Source: a virus
Strand: one strand, 5' to 3'
Virus record (IMG/VR): IMGVR_UViG_3300035162_003978
Span: 1-41,796 of that record
Length of the DNA: 41,796 nucleotides
A program made the translations under genes and the position numbers. The notes under the pieces are model-generated. The model did no database searches, was not told where the DNA came from, and saw only the letters and a program-made list of their open reading frames with translations. This document shows, piece after piece, positions 17,167 through 23,057 of this stretch (position 1 is its first letter; each line of letters begins with the position of its first letter).

Positions 17167-17829
17167 TTATAATAATGTGTTCCAAAATCTATCTGCCGTT
17201 GATTCAGCATTTACTTTTTTGATGTCAGCAGGAAAAGCTCCAGCATCAACCAGTGCGTTAAATGTTGTGATGTGAGCTGATACTTTAGCAACAGAGTTTA
17301 AAGTTAAAACAGTAGCTTGAACTGCCTCTACAAAATCAACATCCCTTAAAACATTCATTGCCGTTGAATCCGTTAAAGAAGGAGTTGTAAAAGAAGTTAG
17401 TCCACCAGAATAATCATGAGCAGTTATTGTTTGTAAATCACTCAACCAAGCACCTGAGTTAATCGTACCCATTTCTGAAATGGTTATAATATCTGAAATC
17501 AAAACCTTCTCTGAATTAAAGTTCATAGACCATTTTATTGAAACACCTTCAACCAGTTCTTCAACATAAGGTGAGTCTGAAGTTGAATAAAGATCTCTTA
17601 TTTCTTTGACCTCTCTTACCGTTCCATTAGATTCAGCCAAAACATCAGTTATGACTCCAGCACTTGTCAACAATTTGCTCTTGACTATTGAGCCTTTACT
17701 TTTAGAATAATCAGTTCCTCTGCTGTCTAAAATACTCTTTTTAATTGACCTCATTATCGCAGGTGCTATACCTGAGGGAGTTGGAGATGCTGCTTTTGAT
17801 ATTACATCAAATGTGAATGTTACTGCCAT
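17167..17829 (-). CDS. Hypothetical protein, 220 aa, between terminase subunits
   Basis: ATG at 17829. A Ser/Thr- and Val-rich protein of mixed alpha/beta character (MAVTFTFDVISKAASPTPSG, later VSIKWSMNF and SAHITTFNALVDAGAFPADI). It sits between the small and large terminase genes with a 174-bp gap upstream. A virion role such as tube or decoration protein is possible, but nothing in the sequence is diagnostic. Confidence 0.6.
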   Translation of the reverse strand: MAVTFTFDVISKAASPTPSGIAPAIMRSIKKSILDSRGTDYSKSKGSIVKSKLLTSAGVITDVLAESNGTVREVKEIRDLYSTSDSPYVEELVEGVSIKWSMNFNSEKVLISDIITISEMGTINSGAWLSDLQTITAHDYSGGLTSFTTPSLTDSTAMNVLRDVDFVEAVQATVLTLNSVAKVSAHITTFNALVDAGAFPADIKKVNAESTADRFWNTLL

Positions 17830-18003
17830 GTTTTTTTATTTATTAATTAATTATTATGTTGCTAAAGCTTCCAATATATGTCATTTATTTTTATTATCTT
17901 CGTGCCTGAAAGTTTACTCTTTTAAATCTTTAAAACTCTTTGCTGTAAAATGCGAAACAAAGTTGAGCAGGTAACAGTGAAGTTGGATATTAAGGTGGGT
18001 ATA
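17830..18003. other. Non-coding gap in the terminase operon with a plus-strand TTCC box
   Basis: This 174-bp gap is long for a tightly packed block and holds no convincing gene. On the plus strand, TTCC at 17869-17872 is followed after 22 bases by TATCTTCG (17895-17902). That is the same TTCC-to-G distance as the late promoters, and its flank (CTTCCAATATATGTCA) resembles the protease-gene promoter. It could drive an antisense RNA toward the small terminase. The -7 box has one mismatch. Confidence 0.35.
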
Positions 18004-18519
18004 TTATATCTCCTCCTGTGGGGGTGAGTAATTAAACACAAAACCTTCCCCACCACTAGTAACATCAACTCTATCCACAACAATACCTTTCATCTTTGCA
18101 ATGTCTTGAAGTAACAATCTACAGATATTCAAATCACCTGCCTTATAACCTTGACTATATAAATCTTGTAACATGATTGCATGCTTATCCATTTCGTATT
18201 CTCTCTCTTCTGAGAATTGCTCTGCAAAACTCTCCAATGCCTTTTTATAATAGATACTAGCCATCCTTCTTTTAATTCCCCAGTGAGCTTCACAATACTC
18301 CATTATGTCAGTATATCTTACTCCCCTTAATATTAATTTTACAACTTCAGTTGTTCTTTTATAACTAACTAATGAAGTAGCCTTTCCTGAGTCTTTAGTG
18401 ATGTCTAAAGCTGACGTATTCTTGTTAGAAACAACAGACTTAATTATCTTTAAATCTTCTTCCTTTTGAGCCAGCTTGGCATCCCTCTTTTCAGCCCTTC
18501 CTTGATCTCTTTTATTCAT
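18004..18519 (-). CDS. terS: Terminase small subunit (putative)
   Basis: A 171-residue protein upstream of the large terminase. The N-terminus is basic and disordered. A middle helix-turn-helix-like part (VKLILRGVRYTDIMEYCEAH) could bind the packaging site. The C-terminus, LLLQDIAKMKGIVVDRVDVT followed by SGGEGF and NYSPP, fits small terminases of Bacteroidetes phages. It recognises phage DNA and recruits the large subunit. It heads late block B and has a TTCC-class promoter 25 bases upstream. Confidence 0.7.
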   Translation of the reverse strand: MNKRDQGRAEKRDAKLAQKEEDLKIIKSVVSNKNTSALDITKDSGKATSLVSYKRTTEVVKLILRGVRYTDIMEYCEAHWGIKRRMASIYYKKALESFAEQFSEEREYEMDKHAIMLQDLYSQGYKAGDLNICRLLLQDIAKMKGIVVDRVDVTSGGEGFVFNYSPPQEEI

Positions 18520-18544
18520 TTTACAAATTTACATTATTTATGTA

Positions 18545-18578
18545 CAATATAACAAAAAATAAATGATAAAGTTTGGAA
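18545..18578 (-). promoter_or_regulatory. Late-type promoter (TTCC class) of block B
   Basis: Minus strand: TTCC at 18578-18575, 23 bases, TATATTG at 18551-18545, then a 25-base A-rich leader before the ATG at 18519. This is the head of the terminase-tail block. Confidence 0.7.
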
Positions 18579-18737
18579 CTAAAATACATATTGTGCAGTA
18601 GGTGTAATAAAAGTTGAAAATCTGAAAATCTAGTGTGAATATTAGACTTGCTCAATTTCTTTGCTCGATTACGTAAATTATTAAATTATAATATGTTAAA
18701 TTATATAAAATAATATTAATTTTTTTTTATTTCTTGT

Positions 18738-18777
18738 TTAATTGATCGGCTTTTTTAGTCCTTAATTGATCGGCTTT
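18738..18777. repeat. Two copies of a 16-bp direct repeat (TTAATTGATCGGCTTT)
   Basis: Copies at 18738-18753 and 18762-18777, spaced 24 bp start to start. A third copy lies at 19534-19549 next to a terminator. All three are in non-coding DNA. Confidence 0.8.
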
Positions 18778-18878
18778 AATTGGTTAGTTTGTTTATCATG
18801 TTAATAATTAGATCAAAATAAATTGTTTAATTAGTGTAAAATAGAATGTATAAAAGTATTATTTTATAACTATATATA

Positions 18879-18900
18879 CCAGCACCAGCACCAGCACCAC
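18879..18900. repeat. CAGCAC short tandem repeat
   Basis: Three to four CAGCAC units in an otherwise AT-rich region. They contain the same AGCACC core as the longer array that begins 24 bases downstream. Confidence 0.75.
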
Positions 18901-18923
18901 AAAACAACAATAAACCCCTATAT

Positions 18924-19026
18924 TATAAGCACCATATAAGCACCATATAAGCACCTGATAAGCACCATATAAGCACCTGATAAGATAAGCACCTTATAAG
19001 CACCTTATAAGCAAAGTATAAGCATA
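18924..19026. repeat. Iteron-like array, nine units, 11-bp phased
   Basis: Seven perfect AGCACC cores begin at 18928, 18939, 18950, 18961, 18972, 18988 and 18999. Two degenerate units (AGCAAA, AGCATA) begin at 19010 and 19021. The step is exactly 11 bp except one of 16 bp. Most units are preceded by TATA or ATA. Same-face spacing suggests cooperative protein binding. Candidate binding proteins encoded here are the DnaA-IV-like protein and the HTH protein. Confidence 0.7.
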
Positions 19027-19055
19027 AAAAAAACCCCTACAAAATAGGGGCTTTT
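19025..19055 (-). terminator. Rho-independent terminator of gene 19077-19433
   Basis: Minus strand hairpin with CCCCTA (19034-19039) pairing with TAGGGG (19045-19050), followed by eight T. It lies shortly downstream of the stop at 19077. Two near-copies occur at 19505 and 20399. Confidence 0.8.
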
Positions 19056-19076
19056 AATCTGATATGTTAGGGGTTA

Positions 19077-19433
19077 CTAGTTATCCATCCATGCTTTAAA
19101 ATTATCTTTTAGCTTTTCATTTTTGTTATATTCCTTCACCATGTAAACATTACTTTTTGTATTAAAGTAATTTATAATATATTTGTTTTGATCCTGATTG
19201 ATACAGCCAAATGTACTTAAATATGCACCCCCTTCAGTCCTTACATGTAGTAATACCTGCAAAGGCTCTGCATGTTTACTATCATTTGCTTTAATACTAT
19301 AGGTTAATACTATATTATTGCTTCCCAGATATGCATTTACTTTAGGGGCTTTTAATATTATTTCTTTGCTATTTGCTGATATTACTTTCAGTACATCTAA
19401 CTTCTGGATAATGTTTTTTAGTTCTTTGTTCAT
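19077..19433 (-). CDS. Hypothetical protein, 118 aa
   Basis: The ATG at 19433 is chosen. An in-frame TTG at 19466 overlaps the promoter and is unlikely. The protein starts MNKELKNIIQKLDVLKVISA and continues as a beta-rich body (IILKAPKVNAYLGSNNIVLT; LLHVRTEGGAYLSTFG) with a basic C-terminal helix. No family was recognised. It is a single-gene unit with its own promoter (19464-19497) and terminator. Confidence 0.65.
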   Translation of the reverse strand: MNKELKNIIQKLDVLKVISANSKEIILKAPKVNAYLGSNNIVLTYSIKANDSKHAEPLQVLLHVRTEGGAYLSTFGCINQDQNKYIINYFNTKSNVYMVKEYNKNEKLKDNFKAWMDN

Positions 19434-19463
19434 CTTTATAAATTTATTAGTTATTAATTGAGA

Positions 19464-19497
19464 CAAAAGTAAACCTTTATAATTAAACTACCTAATT
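19464..19497 (-). promoter_or_regulatory. Early-type promoter
   Basis: Minus strand AATTAGG (19497-19491), 19 bases, TACTTTTG (19471-19464), then a 30-base leader containing AATTAATAACT before ATG 19433. It matches the Bacteroidetes -33/-7 arrangement. Confidence 0.75.
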
Positions 19498-19504
19498 TTT
19501 AAGC

Positions 19505-19531
19505 ATAAAAAAAACCCCTATAAAATAGGGG
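19505..19531 (-). terminator. Rho-independent terminator
   Basis: CCCCTAT (19515-19521), loop AAA, ATAGGGG (19525-19531), with a T-run on the minus strand. It is a near duplicate of the terminator at 19025 and ends the transcript of gene 19557-19847. A copy of the TTAATTGATCGGCTTT repeat (19534-19549) lies between them. Confidence 0.8.
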
Positions 19532-19556
19532 CTTTAATTGATCGGCTTTTATTGAT

Positions 19557-19847
19557 CTAATTATATAGTTTATTATCTATAATATAATAAAAGGGTTTAT
19601 TAATTACCTTTCTTATTTCTGATATTATAAGTGTACTATTGTCAAAGGTTGCAAAGGTTGTAAATTCTGCAATAGTGGGCTCGGTGCTATTGATCCCTAA
19701 ACTAAAAGATATTTTTAATGTACTAAATTCAGCATATAAATTTATAATTTCTTTTATTTGCTCTATTTTATTAGGGGCTTTTTTGTCTTTGTCTCTATTA
19801 AATTCGTAATAGATAGTTGACGTTTGTAAATTCTGTAAATTGTTCAT
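19557..19847 (-). CDS. Hypothetical protein, 96 aa
   Basis: ATG at 19847. It has a charged start (YYEFNRDKDKKAPNKIEQIK), a helix, then beta strands with FTTFATFDNSTLIISEI, and ends FYYIIDNKLYN. No motif was recognised. It follows gene 19851-20069 after three bases, and the two probably form one transcript with the small ORF at 20074. Confidence 0.6.
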   Translation of the reverse strand: MNNLQNLQTSTIYYEFNRDKDKKAPNKIEQIKEIINLYAEFSTLKISFSLGINSTEPTIAEFTTFATFDNSTLIISEIRKVINKPFYYIIDNKLYN

Positions 19848-19850
19848 AGT

Positions 19851-20069
19851 TTAATTATTTAAGGTATTAATAAATTCGTTTATTTTTATATTTTTATATG
19901 TAGTTTGTTGTTGATTTGTGCCGTATCTTTGTAATTCGAAATTTATTAAACCCTGAAAAAGTATTTTTTTATCTTGTTTAATTTCTACAAAATTACTAGT
20001 ATTATAAAATTGATCTATAAAAGAAAATAGATTATTTTGATCTTTTGAAATGTTAATTTTTTTTATCAT
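19851..20069 (-). CDS. Hypothetical protein, 72 aa
   Basis: ATG at 20069. A small alpha/beta protein with KINISKDQNNLFSFIDQFYN followed by a beta hairpin around KKILFQGLINFEL. It lies in a three-gene unit served by the promoter at 20198-20230. Function unknown. Confidence 0.55.
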   Translation of the reverse strand: MIKKINISKDQNNLFSFIDQFYNTSNFVEIKQDKKILFQGLINFELQRYGTNQQQTTYKNIKINEFINTLNN

Positions 20070-20073
20070 GTTT

Positions 20074-20169
20074 TTAATTATTTAGTATATAGATTAATAA
20101 AAAGGGGCTTGATATATAGATTATATTTAATACATCTATAAATTTAATACTTTTGAATTTTTTTACCAT
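20074..20169 (-). CDS. Very small hypothetical protein, 31 aa
   Basis: ATG at 20169 lies 28 bases behind a promoter whose leader has the same AATTAATAACTTAAAA sequence as other phage leaders, which favours this start. The peptide has a hydrophobic half (LNIIYISSPFLLIYIL), so it may be membrane-associated. The stop is four bases before the next ATG. Confidence 0.5.
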   Translation of the reverse strand: MVKKFKSIKFIDVLNIIYISSPFLLIYILNN

Positions 20170-20197
20170 GTTTATTTTTTTAAGTTATTAATTGAGA

Positions 20198-20230
20198 CAA
20201 AAGTAAACTATCTTTTTTTAATACACAAAT
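20198..20230 (-). promoter_or_regulatory. Early-type promoter
   Basis: Minus strand ATTTG (20230-20226), 20 bases, TACTTTTG (20205-20198), with a 28-base leader to ATG 20169. The -33 box deviates (TTTGT instead of TTTGG), but the -7 box and leader match the gene-19433 promoter. Confidence 0.65.
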
Positions 20231-20270
20231 AAATTTGGATATATTATTTTATTTTTATTCTATGTAATAG

Positions 20271-20333
20271 GGAAGAGACAAAGAAGAAGAAGAAGAAGAA
20301 ACAAAGAAGAAGAAGAAAAAAGAAGAAGAAGAT
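20271..20333. repeat. Polypurine GAA/AAG tract
   Basis: About 63 bases that are nearly all purine on the plus strand, mainly GAA units, with ACAAAGAAGAAGAAGAA occurring twice. It is non-coding in all frames with usable starts. Pure polypurine tracts can adopt unusual structures or slip in replication. Confidence 0.8.
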
Positions 20334-20339
20334 CCCCCC

Positions 20340-20396
20340 TGATACACTAAAAAAAGATCAATAGTGTACTAGGAAAAAACCCCATCCAGTGTACTA
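20340..20396. promoter_or_regulatory. Cluster of TAGTGTACTA-type motifs
   Basis: Three related 10-mers: TGATACACTA (20340-20349, inverted), TAGTGTACTA (20362-20371) and CAGTGTACTA (20387-20396). The first two form a dyad with TACACTA and TAGTGTA as arms. The same motif recurs at 21446 and 25277-25320. The motif is nearly palindromic, as for a dimeric regulator's operator. Confidence 0.45.
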
Positions 20397-20398
20397 AG

Positions 20399-20426
20399 CA
20401 AAAAAAAACCCCTATTTTTTAGGGGC
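20399..20426 (-). terminator. Rho-independent terminator
   Basis: CCCCTA (20409-20414), loop, TAGGGG (20420-20425), T-run of nine on the minus strand. The stop codon of gene 20412-20555 lies inside the stem, which is why that peptide ends APKK. Third member of the duplicated terminator set. Confidence 0.8.
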
Positions 20427-20555
20427 TTTAAATTCTTGATATGTTTTTATTTTTAATTTATTTGCTTTTTGCCTGAAGAAATATTCTTTATAATTAATCT
20501 TTTTACTTCTCCATAAATAAGCTAAATTCTGATCGGTATTATTTTGCTCTATCAT
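20412..20555 (-). CDS. Small hypothetical protein, 47 aa
   Basis: ATG at 20555 overlaps the upstream stop (ATGA). A basic, aromatic peptide (AYLWRSKKINYKEYFFRQKA) ending in the terminator stem. Overlap with its neighbour and the shared promoter at 20742 support it as a gene. Function unknown. Confidence 0.55.
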   Translation of the reverse strand: MIEQNNTDQNLAYLWRSKKINYKEYFFRQKANKLKIKTYQEFKAPKK

Positions 20556-20713
20556 ACATCTATGCTCATTAAATATTCAACATCATTATATAATTGTGAG
20601 GCTGAGTAAATTTTTCTTTGTCTACAATAGATATTATAGGTAATTATGCTATCAACTTCTACACTTCCAAAAGTAGTACAAAGGTTTAAATATTCCATCT
20701 TTAATTTTTCCAT
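20552..20713 (-). CDS. Small hypothetical protein, 53 aa
   Basis: ATG at 20713 lies 28 bases behind a well-formed promoter with the conserved leader. The peptide begins MEKLKMEYLNLCTTFGSVEV and is soluble, with two cysteines. The stop overlaps the next ATG. Function unknown. Confidence 0.6.
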   Translation of the reverse strand: MEKLKMEYLNLCTTFGSVEVDSIITYNIYCRQRKIYSASQLYNDVEYLMSIDV

Positions 20714-20741
20714 GATCTTTTTTTTAAGTTATTAATTACTG

Positions 20742-20775
20742 CAAAGATACAACTAATTTTATTACCCACCTAATT
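20742..20775 (-). promoter_or_regulatory. Early-type promoter
   Basis: Minus strand AATTAGG (20775-20769), 19 bases, TATCTTTG (20749-20742), 28-base leader to ATG 20713. The -33 box includes the stop codon of the upstream gene. Confidence 0.75.
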
Positions 20776-21231
20776 TATTAGGGTTAAATTTAATTGATCA
20801 ACTGCATAATTAATATGTTTTGTTGTTGTTCGGCTTTTAATTTTGCCCCCTACACTCCATGAACTCAAATTTAAAGTATTGCCGACTATTTCGGCTACTT
20901 TAGTATCATAACTATAAACAAATTTATTATCATATTTTAAATTTACCTTATGTTTTGCAAATGTTTTGAAATTATTTTTTTTATCTTTAGTATAAACCCC
21001 TATATTAACCTGAAATTGACCACTAGAGGTAATAAAAGTGTAAATACTCCCATGCTCTCCACAAAGATCAAACAATTTAACTTCCATTTCTTCAGTAGTT
21101 AGTGCCATTTCTCCAGTAGATCCAAAACCTGAACTATCAACAAATAAATTTTCTATTAATGTATATCCTGAGGGATCGTTTCTTTGTTCACTTTTGTAAA
21201 CTCTACTTAATGTTTCTTTTGTAATTTTCAT
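20770..21231 (-). CDS. Hypothetical protein, 153 aa
   Basis: ATG at 21231. A soluble, beta-rich protein: SGYTLIENLFVDSSGFGSTG near residue 21, then GSIYTFITSSGQFQVNIGVY and a basic C-terminal half. It is one of the larger genes of the accessory block and has its own promoter at 21262-21295. I do not recognise a family. Confidence 0.65.
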   Translation of the reverse strand: MKITKETLSRVYKSEQRNDPSGYTLIENLFVDSSGFGSTGEMALTTEEMEVKLFDLCGEHGSIYTFITSSGQFQVNIGVYTKDKKNNFKTFAKHKVNLKYDNKFVYSYDTKVAEIVGNTLNLSSWSVGGKIKSRTTTKHINYAVDQLNLTLIN

Positions 21232-21261
21232 CTGTATTATATTTTTAGTTATTAATTACTA

Positions 21262-21295
21262 CAATATAAACACTATTTTTTTTAATATCCTAATT
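21262..21295 (-). promoter_or_regulatory. Early-type promoter
   Basis: Minus strand AATTAGG (21295-21289), 20 bases, TATATTG (21268-21262), 30-base leader with AATTAATAACTAAAAA before ATG 21231. Confidence 0.75.
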
Positions 21296-21356
21296 TATTT
21301 GCTATTAATTTATTTGCCTATTAATTATTTTATTCATTCTATTGTAGATCTTAATG

Positions 21357-21412
21357 AAAAAAAAAAGGGGGATCTTGACAACAATTAATAACCAAAAACC
21401 CAACCCCCCCTT
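21357..21412 (-). terminator. Large-loop terminator behind the structured RNA
   Basis: On the minus strand a G-run (complement of C at about 21403-21410) can pair with CCCCC (21371-21367), followed by ten T residues (21366-21357). The loop is over 30 bases. It would end the transcript that carries gene 21588-21923 and the RNA element. Confidence 0.5.
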
Positions 21413-21445
21413 ATATCATGTAGTGTAACATGAAAAAAACACCTC

Positions 21446-21455
21446 TAGTGTACTA
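21446..21455. promoter_or_regulatory. TAGTGTACTA motif
   Basis: Perfect TAGTGTACTA six bases from the edge of the structured RNA. A related TAGTGTAACA lies at 21421-21430, inside the interrupted palindrome CATG..CATG (21417-21432). Confidence 0.45.
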
Positions 21456-21460
21456 AGAAA

Positions 21461-21581
21461 TAACAATAGGTTGAGTAGGGGTTTCTTGCCTTATCACGAT
21501 CACTCCATAAGGGCTACTCATTCGACACCAAATCCAGATGGTTATCACTAACCTTTGGGCTTATTGTTACACCTATTGTTA
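21461..21581 (-). ncRNA. Candidate structured RNA, three-way junction
   Basis: Visible complementarities form a closed structure. P1: 21461-21471 with 21571-21581, 11 perfect pairs. One arm: CCAAA (21528-21532) with TTTGG (21554-21558), enclosing GGTTA (21540-21544) with TAACC (21549-21553). Its loop reads GUGA on the minus strand, a GNRA tetraloop. The other arm: TGAGTAG (21472-21478) with CTACTCA (21514-21520), enclosing CCTTAT (21489-21494) with ATAAGG (21507-21512). The GNRA loop, the upstream gene seven bases away and the downstream terminator favour the minus strand. A second TATTGTTA (21562-21569) offers an alternative P1 register. No known family was recognised. Confidence 0.6.
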
Positions 21582-21587
21582 ATTTAT

Positions 21588-21923
21588 TTAATATGCTGAT
21601 ACACTCATTTTCTGCTGATCTTCAAAACTTATTGCCCATTCATCTTCAGGTTGAGTTTTTTCATGCATATATCTTCTTAATTGCTCTGCTATTTCAGATA
21701 AACCATAACCCCCAACAATACAAATGTTATCCCAATTATCAATAGTACAATCATTCTGTATTGATCCCAACATCCCACCTCCTAGATAGTTTTGATATGC
21801 ACTCATTAACTCTCCATCCCAAACATCATCAAAAACTCCTAGATCAATTTCAACTCCACCCCCTCTAGTGCTAATTTTCTCTCTAATAACTGCACTTTCA
21901 ACTTTTTCCTTTAAATTTCCCAT
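21588..21923 (-). CDS. Hypothetical acidic protein, 111 aa
   Basis: ATG at 21923 (MGNLKEKVESAVIREKISTR). An in-frame GTG at 21965 lies inside the promoter and is rejected. The protein is acidic, with a Gly-rich centre (NYLGGGMLGSIQND) and VGGYGLSEIAEQLRRYMHEK. No family was recognised. Its transcript probably continues through the structured RNA at 21461-21581. Confidence 0.65.
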   Translation of the reverse strand: MGNLKEKVESAVIREKISTRGGGVEIDLGVFDDVWDGELMSAYQNYLGGGMLGSIQNDCTIDNWDNICIVGGYGLSEIAEQLRRYMHEKTQPEDEWAISFEDQQKMSVSAY

Positions 21924-21953
21924 TTTATTTTTTCTTTTAGTTAAACAACAATA

Positions 21954-21987
21954 CAATATAACCACTAATTTTTTTCTTATCCTAATT
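21954..21987 (-). promoter_or_regulatory. Early-type promoter
   Basis: Minus strand AATTAGG (21987-21981), 20 bases, TATATTG (21960-21954), 30-base leader to ATG 21923. The -33 box lies in the last codons of the upstream gene. Confidence 0.75.
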
Positions 21988-22159
21988 TTTCAGCATCTTT
22001 TTTCAATAAAAATTCTTTTATCTGATTAAACTCTTCATTTGTAATTGACAAAGTATTTGTATTTTCTCCATCAAAACCCCAAAATTTAATACCCACTTTA
22101 TATATAGGATCTAATTTTATATTCTTTAATTGCCCTATTCTATATTCTTTTCTTTCCAT
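21977..22159 (-). CDS. Small hypothetical protein, 60 aa
   Basis: ATG at 22159. A small mixed protein (YRIGQLKNIKLDPIYKVGIK, then WGFDGENTNTLSITNEEF and a C-terminal helix). Its last codons contain the -33 box of the next promoter. It is third in the unit starting at 22506. Function unknown. Confidence 0.6.
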   Translation of the reverse strand: MERKEYRIGQLKNIKLDPIYKVGIKFWGFDGENTNTLSITNEEFNQIKEFLLKKDAEKLG

Positions 22160-22166
22160 AATTTTT

Positions 22167-22349
22167 TTATTTAATATTATTAAATTCTATTTTTAATATG
22201 TTTTCTTCTTTATCTGATAAAGCTAAAAGTCCTTGACTATATAGATCACGTAACTCAAAAATAGTAGGGGTATAACCAAACTTTTTAATATACTTTTTTA
22301 CTATTTTATTCATGTATATATTTCTGTATAAAATTCTCTTCATAGCCAT
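22167..22349 (-). CDS. Small hypothetical protein, 60 aa
   Basis: Several ATGs are possible (22409, 22403, 22349, 22343). I chose 22349 because the upstream gene ends at 22354, leaving a normal short gap. The protein is basic at the start (MAMKRILYRNIYMNKIVKKY) and contains YTPTIFELRDLYSQGLLAL, a helix-rich segment that could be a small DNA-binding unit. This is a weak inference. Confidence 0.5.
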   Translation of the reverse strand: MAMKRILYRNIYMNKIVKKYIKKFGYTPTIFELRDLYSQGLLALSDKEENILKIEFNNIK

Positions 22350-22353
22350 TTCT

Positions 22354-22506
22354 TTATATTGTGCAAAATAAAATTCTCCTAACATCCTTATACTCAACCC
22401 CATAGCCATCCTGAACAAAGATTAACTGCATCTGATAGTCTAGTACGTTTTTGATCATAAATTCATTTGCTTGATCTTCAGTCTTAAAATATTTAGTTTT
22501 CCACAT
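22354..22506 (-). CDS. Small hypothetical protein, 50 aa
   Basis: ATG at 22506 lies 29 bases behind a promoter. The sequence MWKTKYFKTEDQANEFMIKN is followed by beta-like QLIFVQDGYGVEYK. This is a compact alpha/beta fold of the kind frequent in small phage accessory proteins. No function was recognised. Length, start context and promoter support it. Confidence 0.6.
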   Translation of the reverse strand: MWKTKYFKTEDQANEFMIKNVLDYQMQLIFVQDGYGVEYKDVRRILFCTI

Positions 22507-22535
22507 GATAATAATTTTTTTGATTAATAATATTA

Positions 22536-22569
22536 CAATATAACAACAAATATTTCAGACCACCAAATT
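22536..22569 (-). promoter_or_regulatory. Early-type promoter
   Basis: Minus strand AATTTGG (22569-22563), 20 bases, TATATTG (22542-22536), 29-base leader to ATG 22506. The spacer (TGGTCTGAAATATTTG...) resembles that of the block-heading promoter at 25126. Confidence 0.75.
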
Positions 22570-22891
22570 ATTCTTCATCTTTTTTTCCATCCCTCTCCAT
22601 TTCCTCTCTGCTCTCTCTCATGCGTTCATCATATTCATTTTGATCCACCTCTTCACAAACATCTTCACACTCATCACAAATAGGATCATCACTAGGCTCT
22701 GCATGATCTTTACACCTGTAACACAATCCAGTATCTGATATTTCAGCCCCACAACAATAACTTAATGTATCATCAGAAAAATCTGCACCACAACAATTAC
22801 TTACTAGTGTACTACCCCCATCATCAATAGGGTTACTTAATTTATATTCATCTAAATTCATATCTTTATTTTTTTGTTTCTTTTTGAACAT
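22568..22891 (-). CDS. Cys-rich zinc-ribbon protein, 107 aa
   Basis: Contains four cysteine clusters: C33-C34 (SNCCGADF), C46-C47 (YCCGAEI), C57/C60 (LCYRC) and C72/C75/C79 (CDECEDVC). The CCGAEI...GLCYRCK pattern is a zinc-ribbon type seen in small phage and bacterial proteins. The C-terminus is strongly acidic and basic (REEMERDGKKDEE). A role in protein or nucleic acid binding is possible, but the target is unknown. Confidence 0.7.
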   Translation of the reverse strand: MFKKKQKNKDMNLDEYKLSNPIDDGGSTLVSNCCGADFSDDTLSYCCGAEISDTGLCYRCKDHAEPSDDPICDECEDVCEEVDQNEYDERMRESREEMERDGKKDEE

Positions 22892-22943
22892 CTATTACTA
22901 CCTCCCAGATAGCTAAAATAACTATTATTAATATGTATGTCAT
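22866..22943 (-). CDS. Very small membrane peptide, 25 aa
   Basis: ATG at 22943 gives MTYILIIVILAIWEVVIDVQ with a short basic tail. It is a hydrophobic peptide that overlaps the start of the zinc-ribbon gene. Only size, hydrophobicity and position support it, so it may be chance. Confidence 0.35.
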   Translation of the reverse strand: MTYILIIVILAIWEVVIDVQKETKK

Positions 22944-22967
22944 GTATTTTTAGTTTTATTTTTAGTT

Positions 22968-23057
22968 TTAGTTAATTACTCCGTATCTAAACCATATTAA
23001 TAGGCAAAAAGCCACTATTATTAATATAAATTCTTCATTATCAGTTAACTTTCTCAT
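22968..23057 (-). CDS. Very small membrane peptide, 29 aa
   Basis: ATG at 23057 overlaps the upstream stop (ATGA). The peptide has a charged start (MRKLTDNEEF) and a hydrophobic segment (ILIIVAFCLLIWF). The overlap with the upstream gene suggests translational coupling and makes it more likely real. Confidence 0.45.
   Translation of the reverse strand: MRKLTDNEEFILIIVAFCLLIWFRYGVIN

Larger units (their letters stand above)
18579..19076. other. Intergenic repeat region, candidate replication origin
   Basis: About 500 bases without a gene between the terminase promoter and the accessory block. It contains very AT-rich sequence, a two-copy 16-bp repeat (18738-18777), a CAGCAC tract (18879-18900), an 11-bp-phased AGCACC array (18924-19026) and a terminator. 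The AT-rich DNA next to directly repeated elements is typical of iteron origins, but function is inferred. Confidence 0.4.

Noticed and set aside
18924-19026. CRISPR array at the 11-bp repeats
   Set aside because: Units are 11 bp with almost no spacer. CRISPR repeats are longer and separated by unique 30-bp spacers, and no cas genes are present.
21461-21581. Hammerhead or other self-cleaving ribozyme at the structured RNA
   Set aside because: On the minus strand no CUGAUGA core with a following stem and GAAA is present. Only an isolated GAAA occurs.
19434-22418. Longer TTG/GTG-started versions of genes 19077-19433, 21588-21923 and 22167-22349
   Set aside because: The extensions run through promoter or leader sequence or into an upstream gene. 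ATG starts fit the 27-30 base leader rule or the normal gene spacing.
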